Origin: Burkholderia pyrrocinia
GTDB lineage: Bacteria; Pseudomonadota; Gammaproteobacteria; Burkholderiales; Burkholderiaceae
NCBI RefSeq assembly: GCF_022809715.1
Contig: NZ_CP094459.1
Span: 1,240,001 to 1,304,000, forward strand
Direction of reading: 5' to 3'
Length of the DNA stretch: 64,000 nucleotides
Shown here: one piece after another, positions 60,911 through 64,000 of the stretch
How positions within the stretch are numbered: position 1 is the stretch's first letter
Layout: the number at the start of each line of letters is the position of its first letter
Notes under the pieces: generated by a model
Told to the model about the DNA's origin: nothing
Seen by the model: only the letters and a program-made list of their open reading frames with translations
Databases searched by the model: none
Translations under genes and position numbers: made by a program

Positions 60911-60937
60911 CGCCGGTGCGCAATGTGCGCATCGGCG
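60911..60937 (+). terminator. hairpin after the bkd operon
   Basis: A 12-bp stem (CGCCGGTGCGCA / TGCGCATCGGCG, one wobble) with a 3-nt loop, followed by only a short T-run (GGCTTTC). Confidence 0.55.
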
Positions 60938-61027
60938 GCTTTCAGGTTGTCGTGCCGTTTGCTGCGAGCTGCGCCGGTTTCTGAGCCGAAGCAAATCCGA
61001 ATCGGTCGCGCACGGCTTTGGCGACGC

Positions 61028-61050
61028 AAAAAAGCCCGCGAATGGGCTTT
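61028..61050. terminator. hairpin with A/T flanks downstream of bkd
   Basis: Stem AAAGCCC / GGGCTTT with a 6-nt loop. On the minus strand six U follow; rightward only TTTATAT follows. It may serve bkd readthrough or a leftward transcript, but no leftward gene is nearby. Confidence 0.5.
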
Positions 61051-61282
61051 ATATCGTTCGTCGCACAAATATCTGATAACCATAATCTTTAATGGTCTGA
61101 GATGCGATGGCCCGGAGCCGGCGGCGCGACGCGGCCAGTTCGAGATAGGGCATGAGTGCAGCCTGTAATTTTTAGAGATGGGGGCCGGTTGCCGGCGCCA
61201 CGTCGGCCGACCATCATGTCGGTAGCCGGAAACCGGGCCGCTCCCGGCCCGCCAACGCAGGCTCCACACGGAAGAACCGGAC
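61051..61282. other. promoter region of the TIP30-like gene, no gene seen
   Basis: AT-rich start (ATCTGATAACCATAATCTTTAATGG) followed by GC-rich sequence. No confident promoter could be assigned. Confidence 0.4.
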
Positions 61283-61912
61283 ATGAAACTGCTGCTCGTC
61301 GGCGCGACCGGACTCGTCGGGCGCCACGTCCTCGAAGTCGCGCTTGCCGATGCGCGGGTCGATCACGTGGTCGTCCTCGCGCGTAGGCCGTTGTCGCCGC
61401 ATCCGAAGATGCGCGCACTGGAGGTCGACTTCGATCATCTGCCCGACACGGCCGACTGGTGGCAGGCCGATGCGGTGATCTGCACGCTCGGCACCACGAT
61501 GCGCGCCGCCGGCTCGCAGGCGGCATTCCGGCGCGTCGATCACGACTATCCGCTCGCGGTCGCGCGGCTCGCGCACCGGCACGGCACGCCGGCCTACGTG
61601 CTGAACTCGGCGCTCGGCGCGGATCCGGCGTCGCGCATCTTCTACAACCGCGTCAAGGGCGAGGTCGAACAGGCGCTGGCCGGCGTCGGGTTCGCGTCGC
61701 TCACTTATGTGCGGCCGGGCCTGATCGGCGGCAGCCGCGACGAATTCAGGCTCGGCGAGCGGCTGCTGGTGTTCGCGTTGAACATCGCCCGACCCGTGTT
61801 GCCGGCGAAGTGGCGCGTGAATCCCGCGTCACGGATTGCGCGCGCACTGGTCGACGCCGCGATCGACGCGCGGCCGGGTGTGCAGGTCGTCGCATCGGAT
61901 CGGCTCGTCTGA
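61283..61912 (+). CDS. NAD(P)-binding protein, TIP30/YbjT-like atypical SDR
   Basis: A 209-residue atypical short-chain dehydrogenase. The Rossmann motif is GATGLVGRHV (residues 8-17). ADAVICTLGTTMRAAGSQAAFRRVDHDYPLAVA, AYVLNSALGADPASRIFYNRVKGEVEQAL and LTYVRPGLIGGSRDEFR match HTATIP2/TIP30-like members. The Tyr and Lys of YNRVKGE are in the SDR catalytic spacing. Substrate unknown. Confidence 0.88.
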   Translation: MKLLLVGATGLVGRHVLEVALADARVDHVVVLARRPLSPHPKMRALEVDFDHLPDTADWWQADAVICTLGTTMRAAGSQAAFRRVDHDYPLAVARLAHRHGTPAYVLNSALGADPASRIFYNRVKGEVEQALAGVGFASLTYVRPGLIGGSRDEFRLGERLLVFALNIARPVLPAKWRVNPASRIARALVDAAIDARPGVQVVASDRLV

Positions 61913-62059
61913 AGCGGCGCGCGCGCATGACGGGATGCGCCGGCCGAATCCCGGCGCATGGTCGATTCGTAAAACCGTTTCGTCATACAAAGCGATAGCG
62001 CGCTCGCGGCACGCGCGCTGACCTACGATGGAGACATTGCTTCCATCGTCCTTCGAACC

Positions 62060-62737
62060 GTGTGCACCCACTACCGCGCCCCCGGTGAAGACCCGGGCAT
62101 CAGCGAGCTGAAGATCGGCATCGGCGATCTGTACCGCCGCGACCCGTGGGCACCCGACGTGTATCCCGACTACGCGGCGCCGATCGCGCGCGCCGACGGC
62201 GACGGCCTCGCGGTCGTGGCGGCCGTGTTCGGCTTCTGGCCGAAATTCATGCAGCCCGAGCGGCTCGACGAGAACGGCCGGAAAAGAAAGAAGCTCGATA
62301 CGATGAACGCTCGCGCGGAAACGGTCGGTTCGTCGCGGCTCTACGGTAGTGCGTGGCGCAACGGCCAGCGCTGCCTGATTCCGGCGCGGTGGATCTGCGA
62401 GCCATGTTACGAAACCGGCCGCAACGTGTGGCAGCGGATCGGCGTCGACGGCTGGCAACCGTACTGTGTCGCCGGCATCTGGCGGCGCTACGAAACCGAC
62501 GACGGCCGCGAATGCATCGGCATGGCGATGCTCACGGTGAATGCCGACGATCATCCGGTGTTCGCGCGGATGCATCGGCCCGGCGACGAGAAGCGGGGCG
62601 TCGTGATCCTGCGGCGCGACGACTACGACGAATGGCTGCATGCGCGCGGCAGCGAAGCCGCGCGGCGCATGCTGAACCTGCTCCCCGCCGGCGACATGGC
62701 GGCCGCGCCCGATCAGGCACCGCCCGCGAGCGCCTGA
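62060..62737 (+). CDS. SRAP-domain (HMCES/YedK-like) abasic-site protein
   Basis: A 225-residue protein. A GTG start puts Cys at position 2 (MCTHY), the catalytic Cys that crosslinks to abasic sites in ssDNA once Met is removed; most members begin MCGR. KLDTMNARAETVGSS (Asn83), RCLIPARWICEP (Glu114) and DDHPVFARMHRPGDEKRG (His172) match the other active-site residues. A Lys/Arg run (GRKRKKL) precedes the Asn. It shields abasic lesions during replication. I saw no LexA box upstream. Confidence 0.9.
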   Translation: MCTHYRAPGEDPGISELKIGIGDLYRRDPWAPDVYPDYAAPIARADGDGLAVVAAVFGFWPKFMQPERLDENGRKRKKLDTMNARAETVGSSRLYGSAWRNGQRCLIPARWICEPCYETGRNVWQRIGVDGWQPYCVAGIWRRYETDDGRECIGMAMLTVNADDHPVFARMHRPGDEKRGVVILRRDDYDEWLHARGSEAARRMLNLLPAGDMAAAPDQAPPASA

Positions 62738-62848
62738 CCTTTCATTTTTCCGACGTCCGACTTGCAATCAAATCCGCCGGACGCGTCGCGATCATTCGGA
62801 CAATTTCCAAAATTTGCCGATTCCGGGTAATCACCGATATCTCGCAAG

Positions 62849-62860
62849 TTGTATATACAA
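62849..62860. promoter_or_regulatory. HutC-type operator upstream of the NCS1 permease
   Basis: TTGTATATACAA, the same 12-bp core as at 24564-24575, with CAAG and G flanks. It lies about 180 bp upstream of the permease start. The rest of this 300-bp gap shows nothing recognisable. Confidence 0.7.
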
Positions 62861-63041
62861 GATCATCCGCTGGCAATGTCGGCACACGTCGTGCCGCTTG
62901 CGCGCCAGCGTGCAAACCGTGCGTGCGTGGCGCATGCCGGCGATCCACGGCGCCCCGCACCCGAAGAGCCGAAAGGGCGGCTCGCAGATTCCTGTCTTGT
63001 TCAAACCATTTGCGATCCTGAGTATTTTGGAGATTTCCCCC

Positions 63042-64000
63042 GTGTCAACGAATTCCAGTGGAAAAGCCGGCGGCCTGATCGAGGTTCGCTCGATCGACTT
63101 CATTCCCGATGCCGAACGCCACGGCGGACTGCTGAGCCAGTTCACGCTGTGGCTGTCGGCGAACATGCAGATCACCGCCATCGTCACCGGTGCGCTCGCC
63201 GTCGTGCTCGGCGGCGACGTGTTCTGGTCGCTGGTCGCGCTGCTGCTGGGCCAGCTCGTCGGCGGCGCAGTGATGGCGCTGCACGGCGCGCAAGGGCCGC
63301 AGCTCGGGCTGCCGCAGATGATCTCGAGCCGCGTGCAGTTCGGCGTGTACGGCGCGATGATCCCGATCGTGCTCGTGTGCCTGATGTATATCGGCTTTTC
63401 CGCCAGCGGCTCGGTGCTGGCCGGGCAGGCCGTCGCGCAGCTGCTGCACGTCGACGACGCTGCAGGCATCCTGCTGTTCGCGGCCGTGATCGTCGTGCTG
63501 ACCGTGTTCGGCTATCGCGCGATCCACTTCGTCGGCCGGATCGCGAGCGTGGTCGGCATCGTCGCGTTCGTCTACATGTTCTCGCAGCTGTTCGCGAACC
63601 ACGACGTCGGCGCGCTGCTCGCGAACAGGCATTTCTCGCTCGCGAGCTTCCTGCTGTCGATGTCGCTGTCGGCGTCGTGGCAGATCGCGTTCGGCCCGTA
63701 CGTCGCCGACTATTCGCGCTACCTGCCGCGCTCGACGTCGTCGGTCGCGACGTTTCTTGCGGTCGGCCTGGGCTCGGTGATCGGCGCGCAGGCGGCGATG
63801 GTGTTCGGCGTGTTCGCGGCCGCACTGGCCGGCAGCCAGTTCGCGCACCATGAGGTCGCGTATATCGTCGGTCTCGGCTCGACGGGCGCCGTGGCCGCGC
63901 TGCTGTACTTCAGCATCGCGTTCGGCAAGGTGACGGTGACGGCGCTCAACGCGTACGGCAGCTTCATGTCGATGGCGACGATCGTCAGCGGCTTTCGCGG
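63042..64000 (+). CDS. NCS1-family nucleobase/urocanate-type permease, 3' part cut by window edge
   Basis: The first 319 residues of a twelve-helix NCS1 permease (cytosine/purine/hydantoin class). GTG at 63042 has GGAG eight bases upstream. The start MSTNSSGKAGGLIEVRSIDFIPDAERHGG leads to LSQFTLWLSANMQITAIVTGAL, GPQLGLPQMISSRVQFGVYGA and ASWQIAFGPYVADYSRYLPR, typical of the family. A HutC-type operator upstream suggests urocanate or a similar histidine-derived solute, as for CodB-like transporters in Pseudomonas hut loci; inferred. Confidence 0.88.
   Translation, partial: MSTNSSGKAGGLIEVRSIDFIPDAERHGGLLSQFTLWLSANMQITAIVTGALAVVLGGDVFWSLVALLLGQLVGGAVMALHGAQGPQLGLPQMISSRVQFGVYGAMIPIVLVCLMYIGFSASGSVLAGQAVAQLLHVDDAAGILLFAAVIVVLTVFGYRAIHFVGRIASVVGIVAFVYMFSQLFANHDVGALLANRHFSLASFLLSMSLSASWQIAFGPYVADYSRYLPRSTSSVATFLAVGLGSVIGAQAAMVFGVFAAALAGSQFAHHEVAYIVGLGSTGAVAALLYFSIAFGKVTVTALNAYGSFMSMATIVSGFR

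Overview
The window is GC-rich, proteobacterial, and reads as a betaproteobacterium of the genus Burkholderia, most likely the Burkholderia cepacia complex. This is inferred from codon use, the recC-recB-recD order, the MXKDX-repeat protein, the MuxABC-type efflux operon and the style of the transporters and regulators; no 16S rRNA gene is present to confirm it. I saw no prophage, insertion sequence, integrase or CRISPR array. Mostly metabolic and transport genes are packed with short gaps. recBCD, thiC and a tRNA gene suggest a main chromosome, but this is inference.

Layout. 1-2.8 kb: an edge-truncated NAD(P)H-binding protein, a NYN ribonuclease with a LOTUS domain and a basic/His-rich tail, and a VOC protein. 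2.8-11.8 kb: an RND efflux operon (adaptor plus two inner-membrane pumps, no outer-membrane gene) behind an IclR regulator. 11.8-16.4 kb: a possible small RNA or small-protein unit with two tandem terminators, a PhoX-type phosphatase, and amtB with a sigma-54 promoter and NtrC-like sites. 16.5-19.0 kb: a small lipoprotein, an Rrf2 regulator and a YwnB-like reductase sharing twin operators, and an Lrp/AsnC regulator. 19.1-22.8 kb: a ferric-iron ABC transporter with a Fur-like box. 22.8-27.1 kb: a 53-residue membrane protein, a ProY/HutT-type permease with a HutC-type operator, and a FUSC-family protein. 27.3-38.4 kb: recC-recB-recD-arfB with overlapping starts, then an EAL phosphodiesterase.

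38.8-46.2 kb: a DMT exporter, two envelope lipoproteins, thiC under a TPP riboswitch, a three-gene MXKDX protein/cytochrome b/molybdopterin oxidoreductase set, and a HigBA-like toxin-antitoxin pair. 46.2-49.0 kb: two transporters and a minisatellite. 49.0-54.9 kb: a six-gene leftward operon (LacI regulator, complete ABC importer, phosphodiesterase) with paired operators in front. 55.2-55.5 kb: a tRNA-Leu(UAA) gene interrupted after U34 by a 248-nt group I intron of the Azoarcus type. 55.9-60.9 kb: the four-gene branched-chain 2-oxoacid dehydrogenase operon. 61.2-64 kb: an NAD(P)-binding protein, a divergent SRAP/HMCES protein, and an NCS1 permease (cut by the window end) behind a second HutC-type operator.

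The strongest non-obvious signals are regulatory and RNA: the split tRNA, the two identical HutC-type operator cores in front of two transporters 38 kb apart, the twin Rrf2 operators, the sigma-54/NtrC layout of amtB, and the paired LacI operators. No wholly new multi-gene system is evident. The best candidates for new biology are the small transcription unit at 11974-12156, the NYN-LOTUS protein with its long tail, and the clamp-binding-like motif in the linker of RecD.
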